Of a stretch of 64,000 nucleotides of DNA, positions 1 through 11,239 are shown in pieces. The stretch is from Echinostoma caproni. Taxonomy: Eukaryota > Platyhelminthes > Trematoda > Plagiorchiida > Echinostomatidae. The position numbers and the translations under genes were made by a program. The stretch's first letter is position 1. The number at the start of each line of letters is the position of its first letter. The stretch is from positions 1-64,000 of the forward strand of contig UZAN01039605.1 of assembly GCA_900618425.1 (NCBI GenBank), in the 5' to 3' direction. The notes beneath the pieces were generated by a model. It was given only the letters and a program-made list of their open reading frames with translations. It ran no database searches and was not told the DNA's origin.

Positions 1-50
1 CGAACATTTGGGTTGGGACTTAAAACCCTTACCCTTGAGCTATACCTAGT
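1..50 (+). repeat. Truncated copy of a dispersed repeat shared with 23.3 kb and 61.3 kb
   Basis: The first 38 bases match 23,323-23,360 closely, including the shared core GGGTTGGGACTT, and more weakly 61,255-61,300. At 23.3 kb the same unit runs into a hammerhead-like core on the minus strand. It is therefore probably the end of a Penelope-like or SINE-type element. The copy is cut by the window edge. Confidence 0.45.
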
Positions 51-657
51 GTCTGTTAACGATCTAAACTTGCTATTCTAACACGTTCTGGGATGGTTTA
101 TCAATGGTGTCGGTGTCATAAATCGATCGAAACTCCACGGATTGTACTAGAGTTGATTAATTGCGCATGGATGATAAAGATGGTTGTTCAGTAAACCAGT
201 GTCAAACAACCTACAAAACAATTACGGTTCACTATCTTCTCCTTTTATATAACACTCTTATTCCAAGATACTTTTAGTGTTTTGGACACCAGATTTCAGA
301 CGTACTTAGCTTATCTTGCATACGGCTACTGGAGGAGGAGAACAGACGAACAAGGGGGCTCGGGTTTTTCACAAGCAGATCTGTTGACCACAGTCCTATC
401 GAGGTCAAAGCTCACAGGAAAAAACCTCTCCATAAATGATTCCTCTAAAATACTTTGAGATATCCGAAGGACCTAGTCGAAAGCGTGTTTTGGGTAACCC
501 TGAATATTTTTTAAGGATTCAATTATTGACCCTTCTACCTAACTCCAGCACCGTTTTCTAATCTTTGACGTGCAACATAGTTTGATTATCTGTGTTTATT
601 TGTGTGCGCATGGATACTGGTAATGTTGCAGTGAGGGGTGCATGAGCTTGCATATGT

Positions 658-1830
658 ATGAACATTGATTTACCCATTAAGAACCTTCGCAATCTAATTT
701 ACCTATGCACATTTAATGTGCAATTCCAGTTCGATGGGGAGACTTACCGCCAAAAAGACGGAATTGCGATCAAGTCGCCCTTGGGTCCTCTCTTGGTCGA
801 TCTATTTATAGCTAAATTGGAAATGAGAGACTGGAACGCAGTATAAAAGAATAAATCATATATCTGCACAATGCAGATCTCATCTTCTGCGTAGTCAATT
901 CCTTCATGAGCTACACTGTTCTATTGGAACTGTATAACAAAACACATAAGAATATGGGATTCACGCTGGAAATAGTATCTTCCGAGAGGTTAATGTTACT
1001 CGACGTTTTTCTCTCGCGTGATGTGAAAACGGTCCTCTTCAACGTAGCATTCAACGAGAGCAGACTTGCACAAGGCAGTACGCAAATTAGCACCTTCACA
1101 GCCAAAGAATGCATTGATTGATTCGACGCACGGCAAACAAGACAAGGCGAATATACTTAGCTGATTCATGTAGGGAAGAACTGAGAACAATCAGAACGAA
1201 GTTCATAGTAAACGGACAACCAGATAAGATTAGTGAACAATGTGTGCAAGTCATCACAAAAGTGCGACCAGGGATGACGGAAAAAGCAGTTTGCCTTTCC
1301 TTTCACTTCAAAGGTGACACATCTGAAATGATGGATAGGCGTCTCCAGATTGCAGTCAAAAAGGCATAGTATGCCGCAGACCTACGCATAATTCACATTT
1401 CCAAACCAGTTTTCTCATTGCAGACAAAAAGCACATACTACCTGTGGAAATGATCTCATTCTGAACTTGGCAGTTAGTTTTGCTTTGAAACCACTCACAT
1501 TGATCGTATCACCCACGGCTTGGCCGAACGAATTCGAGAAAAACACCGTAGCTGATTTAGTCGCAGATTAACGAAAACCTGGTGGATAGCAGTCACGGCT
1601 CATTTGATCGAGACCGAACGTCGTGTCGGAAAGAGTGAAGCGATCAGGCCCATCTGCACGATCACCGGGGTGAGATCAAAGCAGCCCAGCATCGCTTCAT
1701 GCAAACAGCCAAAGCGATCACGATTCGGTTGAACAAACCCGCTTGTGTGTTCAAAAACAGTCAGTCAGAGTTCTGGATTTACCATGGCCAGTCATAACCA
1801 CTACAGTGATATGAAGCTGGTTATCAAATG
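658..1830 (+). mobile_element. Penelope-like retroelement, degenerate (RT to GIY-YIG)
   Basis: Frames broken by stops and shifts spell the late part of a Penelope-like ORF. YRQKDG followed by SPLGPLLVDLFIAKLE at about 745-830 is the RT core typical of the family. Next come a GFTLE segment, a linker with EELRTIRTKF and LSFHFKGD, and a decayed GIY-YIG region near 1,490-1,660 (HIDRITHGLAERI, then GVRSKQ). It ends near 1,790 with a trace of the AIRLNKPA tail. At least five breaks make it non-functional. It lies upstream of the membrane-protein exons at 2,172-4,675 and may sit in one of that gene's introns. Confidence 0.8.
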
Positions 1831-2171
1831 AGTGTCAATTTCCTTATTTATTTGATTCAATCAACAATACAAATGACACCTACAGAATGACTTAAATTCG
1901 TATGCACCCTTTACTATATTATCCGGAGTATCTGTACACATGCATACAAACACAGACACGATCTACTTTATTCTGCTTCCCTGAATTATGCAATTTTATG
2001 CTATTTTTAACTAAAAATAATGTACCGAAAACGTGCTTAGTTGCCAAATTGACTTGTTAATGCAGTCCACAGGTACCTTTCACTATAAATCGAATACCCA
2101 CTTTGTACACGTCTGAGCTAACGGCTTTAAAATTAAGCCTCCCTTCTGTTTCCTGTGTTTTTCCATTTCAG

Positions 2172-4675
2172 CCGCCAGGATTGCTGTTCCAACTTTGCAA
2201 CTGATCGCCATAGTCTTTGTTCTCGTCATTGTCATCACGGTGGCCACAATTCTCATCCTGACCTGGCAATATCCGTTTGATTGGCACTTGCGTGCCGGTT
2301 CGTACACCACAGCGGCTACCGGTGGAATATTGTGGTTTTCTGGTAGGACCTCGGTAAACAATGTCCCAGACTGTCAGAGGGCTAAATCTTGTATAAAAAG
2401 TTTTGTAATTGTACACACTTCACACTTTGCTGAAAGAAGGGCTAAAAATTGTTAAACATCTAAAGATAGCTGCAATTAGTGAAGATACATTTCTATGATG
2501 CTTTCATTCCAGCCAGTATAGCACATTGTTTGACGTGCATACGAGAACAAGTGTGATAATTTGTAGTTTCATGGTGTCGCTGGTGAGTAGCCATGCGCAT
2601 GTGCATTTTGTCGGTAAAGCTCAATCATATCTGGATTGCCGGCAGATAGGAAACTGTGTTTCATCCCTCTGAAACAGCTACAGATCGCCTTGAATGTTAG
2701 CTTTGGCGTCAGGTTCTGATCTATTATAAGCGAACGGGCCAAAACATCTTCATAACCGAGTTGAATGGCATTCTAAAATCCTGGATGATTGTTCTTTTTT
2801 TGTATTCCGGTTAAAAGGAGTTCAAACTGACGACAACTCTTTTCTTGTAAAATATTTAAAAACATTTGTTCTTCCAGAACATGGTCTTTGTGAGTCCTCT
2901 AGAAAAGTTGCACATAGCAAATCTATACGAACATGCGAATGGCACATAATCGAAAAAGGTAGAAAAGTCGTTTTTGGAAATGCTTATTTTGGAACATTTT
3001 TGAGTTTCATGGGGTTTAGAAAGTGCTTCAAGAGTACACTCATGAGAATGGTATATTATCTGCAGTTAACCGGGTTCTCCAGATTACCGTTTGTCCCGAC
3101 CACATACTGAATCTAATCTCAAAACTGCAGCAATACCACGCTGGTCTAAACTCAAAGTCTAATTTGTATCATGTGAATAACTTACAAGCTCATACTTTTC
3201 CAGTCCTATAGGTTCATGTTGCGGTTAAAAGGTAGTGTGGCATACTGATTTACGTGTCAAAATGTCTAATGATACGGGCTTCTTTCACTACTGGATGCAG
3301 CTTCATTTATATTGGAACGTAGGGTCTGCTAATGCTTCATCAGTTCGCGCTTAGTGCAAAAACGACATCGGGTGGAAGAGAGTTCCAGACCGAACTCACT
3401 TGGATCGCGAATGACAGATGCCGGTATTGCAGTCGGCATTTTGAAACCGCTAGTTTGAACGGATGTCCCCTCAAATGAACCTTGGGTTATAATTTTAGCA
3501 GCGAGCGTCACGGATGACTTAGGTTTGCATTATTTGGTATACCAACGTCACTTCTCCTTTGATTCGTCGATAATAAATGAAATATAAACCCAGATTCATT
3601 ACTCATGTTTATAGCTTGTTCCATCCATTATCAATTTATATTTATTATTTCATTTCGCTATAATTGCTGCGAGTAGGATTATGTATGTCTTTGGATCTCT
3701 CCTTCCAATGCTTCATTTATCTTCACAGGTTTTCTGTACTTCATCAGTGTCATTCTGGTATTCCATTCCTGGGACGTGGAGAATCACGTTTTACGAGACG
3801 ATCTTCTCGTGACAAGATCAGCATGGAATAAGGTATGCGACCTCGTCAAACATTTTTCTTCCGCTTCCCGGGAATAGGTTTTACTACTTTCCTATCATCA
3901 GTAAATAAGCTCCGCTAGGTAATGTTCGAGTTAACCTTAGCGCACTTGACTTTTCTTGGGGCAGTCGATGCGCAGTATTGATTACGTAGACCGGCCAGAA
4001 GCGTTTGGATTCAGTCAACAGACTTCTTGCACCTCCAATTCTCTCATAAGGCTCGCGTTTGTTGTTCTTTTGGCCTCCTGGATTTTATTCGTTTTTCTGT
4101 AGGGTGCACCCATCATGTACATATAGGTTGGTTGAAATTTCCTACCTACCTTTGGCTAGAATTTGTTTTTGCTTGTATTTTTACAGAATGCCTTGAGATC
4201 GAGTTTCAGTCAATCACGCAAGCACACTGTCCGGATACTTACCTATTTGTTTTGTGAATTAAACTTCAAGACCACGTTGCGAAGTGCCAACAAATCGAGA
4301 AAATGCTAAATATGACGTTAGTCATGCGCAAGTGCTATCAGAAAACCATTTATGTGGGAAATCAACAAATCGCTGTATAATCTCCACGTCTAGTTGTTGT
4401 TTCTCTGTCGAGTTGAATCAGGTAATCGTAATATTTAGGCACATCCAAAACATCTGGTTTATTGAAATGTTCTCGCTCACCAACCGTCTGTTCTATTGCA
4501 CGTTCAGATCTCATCCACTCTGCTCGAGGTGACTCGATTCACCTATGGCGTGGCACCGCTTCTGGCCACCATTGCTTGGCTATGCGTGAATGTGGCCAGT
4601 GTGTTGTTTCTATCCGCCAGTACCCTTATCAAGCTGCCCAAGGATGAGCTTCATGGGAACGGCCGTGTGCATTAA
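2172..4675 (+). CDS. Multi-pass membrane protein, 3' part (three exons)
   Basis: Three exons join in frame: 2,172-2,342 (phase 1 in, 1 out), 3,729-3,832 (1 in, 0 out) and 4,508-4,675, ending in TAA. Acceptors are TTTCAG, TTCACAG and CGTTCAG; donors are GTAGGA and GTATGC. The first exon opens with a hydrophobic helix (LQLIAIVFVLVIVITVATIL) and then a polar loop with WQYPFDWHLRAGS. A second hydrophobic stretch crosses the first junction (ILWFSGFLYFISVILVF). The last exon carries a third (APLLATIAWLCVNVASVLF) and a charged tail. AATAAA lies at 4,800, about 125 bp past the stop. Upstream exons are not visible. It resembles a claudin-size multi-span protein, but I do not recognise the family. Splice phases agree at both junctions, which is the main support. 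Confidence 0.75.
3340..3500 (-). mobile_element. CR1-like non-LTR fragment (ORF2 C-terminus)
   Basis: On the minus strand one frame reads VHLRGHPFKLAVSKCRL and then WNSLPPDVV. This is the conserved C-terminal block of CR1-like ORF2 proteins (RGH.FKL ... WNSLP..VV). Only about 160 bp remain, with no RT domain. It lies in an intron of the membrane-protein gene, antisense to it. Confidence 0.75.
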
Positions 4676-4799
4676 AGCTTTTCGACCATTTCTTTGACGT
4701 TTTTGAGGATCTGGAAAAGGATTCCTTGTTTATACTTAGTGTTTAATAGAAAAAAGTATTATATTGAGAAACTGGTTGACTTGTTGAAATGTCCAGACA

Positions 4800-4805
4800 A
4801 ATAAA
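4800..4805 (+). terminator. Poly(A) signal AATAAA of the membrane-protein gene
   Basis: A canonical AATAAA hexamer lies about 125 bp downstream of the TAA at 4,673-4,675. Confidence 0.5.
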
Positions 4806-4989
4806 ATCTCCCCCCTCTCAAGTCCTAATTCTGTTCTGTTCACATTTTGCAGCATTGTTCATTTGACTATCCGATGTTGTATCATGAGATTACTTCAAGT
4901 CAGAAGAAACGTATGATCTTGAGGCTGTTTCACGATCATAAACTTTACGTTTCCAAGCAACTGAATGATCTGTTTGGTTTTCAGTTGTT

Positions 4990-7310
4990 CACAGAGAATG
5001 CGACACAACCACTAGACAGATCACGACAGAGTGTGCACACATTTTCTGTGTGAAAAATCTGTATAGCAGAGAAAACCCACAATTAAAACATAATGAACCA
5101 TGGAAATACAACAGCATACCCCGAATTACGGTCAATCCGGTCTGAACTAAACAATCGATCCGACACGATAAGGTCAAACGTGCCAGGAAGGCGATCTCTT
5201 GGAAGTCAGAGGAGGAATGACATGTGGATATAGCGACCGTGCTATTTAAAGGGTGATGAGGACCAACCACAGGGATGGGATAGCGAAGTGACACCAAAGG
5301 CGGGTGTGAGGCTACAGGTGGCAACCGTAATCGCGATGTGAGAGAATAGACAACGGACACGAGGGGGTGTTTGGAATGGTTAAGCACACAAGAAGGACGG
5401 TAGCATGTGGGTCAAGGAATAACGGATTGCAAGAAAAGAATGAACAGTGAACGAGTGACAGCAGTCAAAACGGAAGGATAGTCATAGTGGGTGGGTGATG
5501 AATAGGTGGCCACAAATAATACGAGGCACTTTCTATGCCGGGTCGAGATAATAGATAATGCTAGTGTATTGAGCGCCGAACGAGTGACGAAAGTTACCAC
5601 AAAATAGTTTTCATTGGGGATGAAGATAATAGATTACGGAAATAGGTGAGACGAAGAACGGGTCAGGAAAATTAATATGAAAGTTGCTGTATGGGGCGGT
5701 TAGGTAACCATGAGGGGGAATGCAAAAAAGTGCAAACTAAATGGCCATGTAGGGTGAACGTAGCAAGTTCCGATCCGGCGTGCAAAGGTCACCAAACTTG
5801 GAGGTGGTTAGGATCGCACATGGTTTGATGGGTTTTGAACACAGTAATAGTAGGTCCGCTGTGCGTAATTTCAATCACACAATAAAGCGTCTTACAGTCA
5901 AAGTGGAGCAAATATGAGCTGGCAGCTAATACCTCCCTTTCCCATGAGAAACATAATATTTTTTCGTGATTACCACTTTTTATCTTCATTGGTGTGAACA
6001 ATTGAAAAGGCTGTCTAAACAGTCCCACAGAGCACATTTCAACTAGAACAAGAAGTGACGAACAAGCTCGTTTTCCAGTGATTCGTGGTCATTGTGATGT
6101 ATTTGGCATGACTACGAATCACTGAAAACTAGCTTTTTCGCCGCTCCTTCTAAGTGAAAAGGTGTTCAAGCCTCGCAAGAGCTAAGCTTTCTTGCCCCCA
6201 ATTTTAATTAATAAGCTTCAAAGATAATCAAAGGTAATCATTTGGCTTTTGCACCGATCAGGGAAACTGAGACCAGTTGGATTAGCACGTGCACTTCACG
6301 TACAGAGAGCGCAGTGCATGTACCTTTAAGCTAAGCAATGCCACCAATGTTTGAGTGAATGATAGCATGAGTAAAATTGAGATGTCCTTGACAGATATGC
6401 TTTTGGTCATAGTTGATGGATTTTCCAATATTGGGACTTCGGTTCATTTTGTTAAACAAGAATCCTGCGGTGCGTTAATTTGAGTCGTGATAAGCAAGGA
6501 TTGCCCAAGCGCAAAACACGGGAATTGCCAGTCAGTCCAAATATTACATTTAGAACTCACGGGAAATAGCTGGTAAGCAAAAAATGCAGCAACTATGACT
6601 TTTCCGATAGCAAATAGCTTTTGCATTAATATCCTGCAATGTTTGCTTGTGAGGGTTACTATATCCGCCGCAAGTTACTATAGGGTGCATCTGATTTACC
6701 AATACCATGGTTATAAGCGGTGTCCCATGAGTTCTAGTGCTCATTTGATGTTTTGTTGTCAAAAATGTCACTCAGCTTCGATTCGATTTGTGTCAACGTT
6801 TTGGATCATGCTAGGCAATACGCGTTCGCGTATGTCAGTCGTTATGTTTGTATGAGCATGCAGTTTCCTGTCGCGATGTTGGAAACCAAGGTGATTGAAG
6901 AAGTAGATGGACAGAATGGAAAACTGGGAGCACTAGAAATGTGATGACATACAACTAACCAAACAAGCACGTTCCGTAACTCAGATAGGAATGAACTTGA
7001 CTGCAGTGCACGTTCGTACAATGGTGAACAAAGAAGGCTTTGTTTATTGGTAGACAACGTAGCATCTTATTTTGCTATCAAAGTAGTAAGGGCCTACACA
7101 GGCAGCCGTTACTGTAGATAATACTTTAAATCGAACGATGGACTGTGTAACAATAGCGTTATATCGGTTGTATGATGTGGTGGCAGATCTAACCATGGCC
7201 TGGTGAAGTTCTTCCCCCCACTCCGGTTAACTCGGCACTCCGGCAGTCAGTTCGCATTGGACTATAGTGCTCTTTTTCCCTTTTTCAGCTCATTTGTTTT
7301 GCTTGCACTT
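4990..7310. other. Stretch without recognisable genes
   Basis: Between the poly(A) signal at 4.8 kb and the RT fragment at 7.3 kb I see no supported exon. The longest open stretch (minus, 4,989-5,387) has a low-complexity composition and no convincing splice sites. Confidence 0.4.
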
Positions 7311-7317
7311 TCTAGAT

Positions 7318-7458
7318 TTTTCCTAACATTCATAAACGACCTACCGAAGACTCTGGGGCCAAAATGATTACTGTTGCAGATGACGCCAAAATTTGGAATG
7401 CACTCTGTAGCATGGGACATTTTACGCAAGGTATTGTATATATCACTGTCTTTTAGCC
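7318..7458 (+). mobile_element. Non-LTR RT fragment around the catalytic motif
   Basis: FINDLPKTLGPK is followed, after a frameshift, by VADDAKIWNALCS, ending at a stop near 7,458. This is the palm segment of CR1/jockey-like RTs (F.NDLP...L.ADD.KIW). The usual F/YADD appears as VADD. The fragment is about 140 bp with no flanking domains. Confidence 0.75.
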
Positions 7459-8483
7459 ACAACACAAGTCTATAGGATAAGAAAAGCAGGTATTTGTAAG
7501 TTATTCCGATTATAAATCTTTGGTCTGTAGGAACCATTTGGGTTCTTGGCAAGTGATCTTTCGATTGATTTGTTCTTCTCGCCTACACACAAATCCCGGC
7601 TCTGTTATCCTGATTCTATTAACACAGAACACATTCATTACTCAATTTTTTTCCTTCGCTGATGCTGTTCATCTTGCGGGGATAGTTCTACGGCAAACTC
7701 TTTAGAGTCTTGGTCTTGTGTTTGAAGCAATACGGTTTCATTCTTATTTGTGATTAGTTGGTTTTTCCTCCCCGTGGAGGGAAGCCGTGCTCTTATTTTA
7801 CAATTTTGTCCGGTGTGTCCCACGTGACATTCGGTAGAAATATAAACATGAATCACGTGTTTTATTTCAATGTGGATACAACAAAATGATATCAAAAAAT
7901 AAACAGCAAACTTTCATCAAATTGTGCAGCAAAAGCGTGCTACATCCGCAATACTAAGTCGTACGCCAGATACAGATTCGAAAAGCCCGCATGGAAGAGG
8001 TCTTCAGAAAAATTTTTCGCGCGCCAACTGATTCATGATTCTGAAGGCAAAATACATGTGAGAAATGTTGAAATATAATGTGAAGCATTTTCAATTAAAC
8101 GAAAAGTCTTGTAAGATAGATTTCTAGCACTCTAATCCGCTTGGTCTTGATCTACAGTAAAAACTGCCAGTTTCCTTAATGGGACGAATTGAAACAAATA
8201 CTGTCTAACTAACATTATAACGCTCAAAATAAACACTACTTTTGGTGCATCTAATTGTGTGTGCGATCCCCAGGTCAAATGGTCTTGGATCAAACGTTTC
8301 GAATCCAAAATTGTGTGCACCGCAGTCAGCTTTAAACGCGGATCCGGTAAAATAAGAGACATAGATTCGTTTTATCTCAGATGTCACTCAGATAAAACTG
8401 TGAGAATTCCTGCGATTTGATTATAAATGCTTCGTATCGACAAACGCGTTGCTTGCGAGAATACTCCTACCTCATTCTTCGAA

Positions 8484-8660
8484 CGGTCAGTCAGTCAGTC
8501 AGTCAGTCATTCATTCATTCATTCAGTCAGTCAGTCAGTCAGTCAGTTAGTCAGTCAGTCAGTCAGTCAGTCAGTCAGTCATTCAGTCAGTCAGTCATTC
8601 ATTCATTCAGTCAGTCAGTCAGTCAGTCAGTCAGTCAGTTAATCAGTTAGTCGGTCAGTC
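8484..8660 (+). repeat. CAGT tetranucleotide microsatellite with CATT blocks
   Basis: About 175 bp of near-perfect CAGT units are interrupted by three short CATT runs (about 8,508-8,523, 8,579-8,584 and 8,595-8,608) and single GTTA variants. The Ser/Gln/Val-rich open frames across it are translations of the repeat and are not genes. Confidence 0.95.
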
Positions 8661-8876
8661 GGGTTGACTGTTTCCCGTTTCTGCACATTACAGGTGCCTG
8701 CTGCTTAAACCGTAATGAAGATCGTTTTGCTCGGCCTAGGAGTGTTTCCGCGATGAATGGATTTGTCAGTCTTTCGCGGGTGTATGAGAATGATAATTTA
8801 ATTATATATATTAATAATAAATAAGTATAAATAAAAATTACATTCGTCAACTCACTGGGCAGTTTTTCCACCAGAT
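8647..8876 (-). other. Candidate micro-exon and last exon, possible alternative end of the 11-kb micro-exon gene
   Basis: Minus-strand exon 8,876-8,856 (21 nt, phase 1 in and out, LVEKLP) follows a CAAATAG acceptor and ends at GTGAGT. A second piece, 8,735-8,647, follows CTCCTAG and runs 29 codons to a stop in the matching phase. Both would join in frame after the 54-nt exon at 9,960-9,907, in place of the short last exon at 9,853-9,816. They could also belong to a separate gene with no visible start. Confidence 0.3.
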
Positions 8877-9815
8877 CTATTTGGATCAAGATGAGAATTG
8901 GAATTGGCCATTAGTTACGATGTATGGATATGGTGGGAGAACCTCCCAAATGATAACTTATGTATGGCAGTGATAGAAAACCAATCAATCTGCATTGATT
9001 TTGATCCGGTTAACAAGGATTTTTGATTCAGTGTGCTGGTCTGGTGCAATTGGTTTACATGTTTAGGAGATGTTTTGTTTGCTCCTCAGCGGAGGCGTTC
9101 GAAAATGCTTTACAACAGCCAGAGTAAAACAGAATCAAGATTGGTATTAAAGTATGAAAAGACCCACAACATGATGTTCATATACCACAGTAACGCCCAA
9201 GCACATGCGTTCGTATTCCATCGAGGCTTACGACTGTTCTAGAATTTCATCTCAAAAAACGTTTTTTCTCATGTCTAATGAAAATAAAACAGATTTGGAA
9301 ATTTATTTTAAGTTGCTATTATCTTAACAAACTTTGAGCTTTGAGTGTCACAAAAAATTACAAAATCAGTAGTATTTTCACTCTCAGTGTTATACTGGCG
9401 AATAAACTGGAAACACCGCGAAATTCTCTGATCGTACCTCAATGTCAGTTGCCTGGAAAGGGGCTAAAGAACCGTTTGTTTTGTTGAGTAATATTCAGTT
9501 TCCTTGAATAGTTAATTGGAACACAAGACTGGTCGCATATATGTCTTAGTGAGTCAAAGATTGAGATAATTGGGGAGAATTTTTGAAGATTGATTCGGTC
9601 TTACGGTTGTGAGCTATCAGCAAGAACGTCTGTGCGTTGCCATACGTCACCCTCCTTATCGCTACAACTCGTTGACTTAAATCATCGAATAGATAGGGCG
9701 TAATATTAACAGGGGATTTCGCAACAGAACTGAAATAGTGCATTCCTGAAGTCTACTAATGGGGTAAGCTTGAACCGATGGAGTTAAAATAAGTAGGAGC
9801 AGTGACACGTAGCTA

Positions 9816-11027
9816 TCACTCATTTCCCGTTTGCTCCAGTTTGAAAATACGAGCTGGGGTTTAAACAGGGGTGCATATCGTGGGAGATTGTGTATTTAGC
9901 GCTTACCCAGTAGTCTGGTCACATTGGCTTCGTTTTCCAGCGTCGTTTTATTCAGTTCACCTGTTCGGAGCGATATATATATATATATATATATGTATAT
10001 AAAGTACCACAGAAGTGTTTAGCAACAAAACGAGATGGAACAAAAGAGACACCGCAATGATCCTCTTGCAAATTGTTCGCTGTGAATAGAAGTTGGAATC
10101 AGTCCACTTCGACCGGAACGGATGAAACGAATCGCATTCATTCTGAAATTATATCATTTGAAGTTAAATAGTTAATCATGCACAATCATTTTTTGGGGAA
10201 TGAAGCACTGATGCCCCGGGTAACTTTCTCAGAATATGGTAAAATCGAACTACACGACCTATCACAAGTGGGAAATTTAAAATAGCCAATATTGGCAGAA
10301 GTAACTGCTTACCTTAGTTCTATTGTCAATTTCTAACTCAAGTTGATTGAAATAATGTATTCATTGTGGAGAACAGGTTTATACTCTTTGTCGTAAAACT
10401 TACTCAGACGGAAAATATGAACGTCTACTGGAATACTTATTAAAGATCACCCAGTCGAAACTCATTCAAAGATATCGTTAACCCTTGACAAGCTGTACAG
10501 ACCGCCTTCTAATTAAAGTTTTGTTTATCCCGCTAATAGTTGTCTGCAACTTATTTTTGGTCCACATTGTTTACATCACTGTTCTCGATGTTTCTATCGT
10601 ACAGGGGTTATAATGACGACGATTTTTTTATGGACCAATAAAGTACGCTCAGCTGTTATCTTCATTCAGATCACAATGGATGTGATAATAATATTGCTGT
10701 ACTTACTCAAAGCTTCCATGATTTTCTCCGGTGTTACGGGCATCATGGTGAATAATTTGCCTGAAGCAGAGGGAATGTTTGGATGAATCGGTTATGAAAG
10801 ATGTGTTGTACATTTTTACCCTTATACCTGCCCACCCACCTATGAATCACGATGGAGGTGGGCGTGGACGGGTGGGCAGAAAAAATATAACTCGATCGTC
10901 GCTTACCAAATCTGGTCTCAAATATGTTTCCCATTGCGTCCCGATGCGACTCTGTCTGGTTTTCCTCGGAGCCTGCCGAGGGTACATAAGAAGTACACAC
11001 AATTAGTAAAAGTGCATGAAACAACAT
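9816..11027 (-). CDS. Micro-exon gene, secreted 96-aa protein
   Basis: Five exons join from ATG to TGA: 11,027-10,907 (121 nt, signal peptide), 10,760-10,707 (54 nt), 10,427-10,404 (24 nt), 9,960-9,907 (54 nt) and 9,853-9,816. Every junction is phase 1, and the donors are GTAAGC, GTAAGT, GTAAGT and GTAAGC. The N-terminus MLFHALLLIVCTSYVPSAG is a good signal peptide; an in-frame ATG at 11,045 is an alternative start. N-glycosylation sequons NQT, NKT and NVT occur in the mature part. This is the architecture of schistosome MEGs. The 9,907-9,960 exon resembles the 54-nt exon at 31,792-31,845. No clear TATAAA precedes the ATG; TGTAAATC near 11,087 is the nearest candidate. The last exon is the least certain piece. 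Confidence 0.72.
9977..10001. repeat. TA dinucleotide microsatellite
   Basis: About 11 uninterrupted TA units are followed by GTATAT. On the minus strand the run lies just upstream of the acceptor of the 54-nt exon 9,960-9,907, where a pyrimidine tract would normally sit. Confidence 0.85.
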
Positions 11028-11239
11028 CTGCGTCGCATCACCCACTTGTTATATTAATAATGATAATAATATTAATCAAACATGATACGATTTACATCAG
11101 TACACGGACGAACAACATCAAGTTGTCAAAGAACCCACACACAGACTTCTGAACAGTACCTCATAACATTCGTTTCAGTGTGAATAAAGCATATACACAT
11201 TTTCGTATGGCTCTCACCCACTTCAGGTAGAACTAACAA

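Noticed and set aside
4989..5387. A 132-codon minus-strand open frame
   Set aside because: Low-complexity Ser/Leu/Val composition, no signal peptide, domain or splice context.
8417..8650. Two Ser/Gln/Val-rich open frames of over 70 codons
   Set aside because: They are translations of the CAGT microsatellite.
9520..9540. A 21-nt symmetric plus-strand exon ending at GTGAGT
   Set aside because: The acceptor (GGAACACAAG) lacks a pyrimidine tract and there is no partner on this strand.
10895..10950. A neuropeptide-like RFGKR site in the minus-strand frame of the 11-kb gene
   Set aside because: The GGTAAGCGA encoding GKR is also a perfect phase-1 donor (G|GTAAGC), and downstream exons join in phase. 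An amidated peptide would need the intron to be retained.
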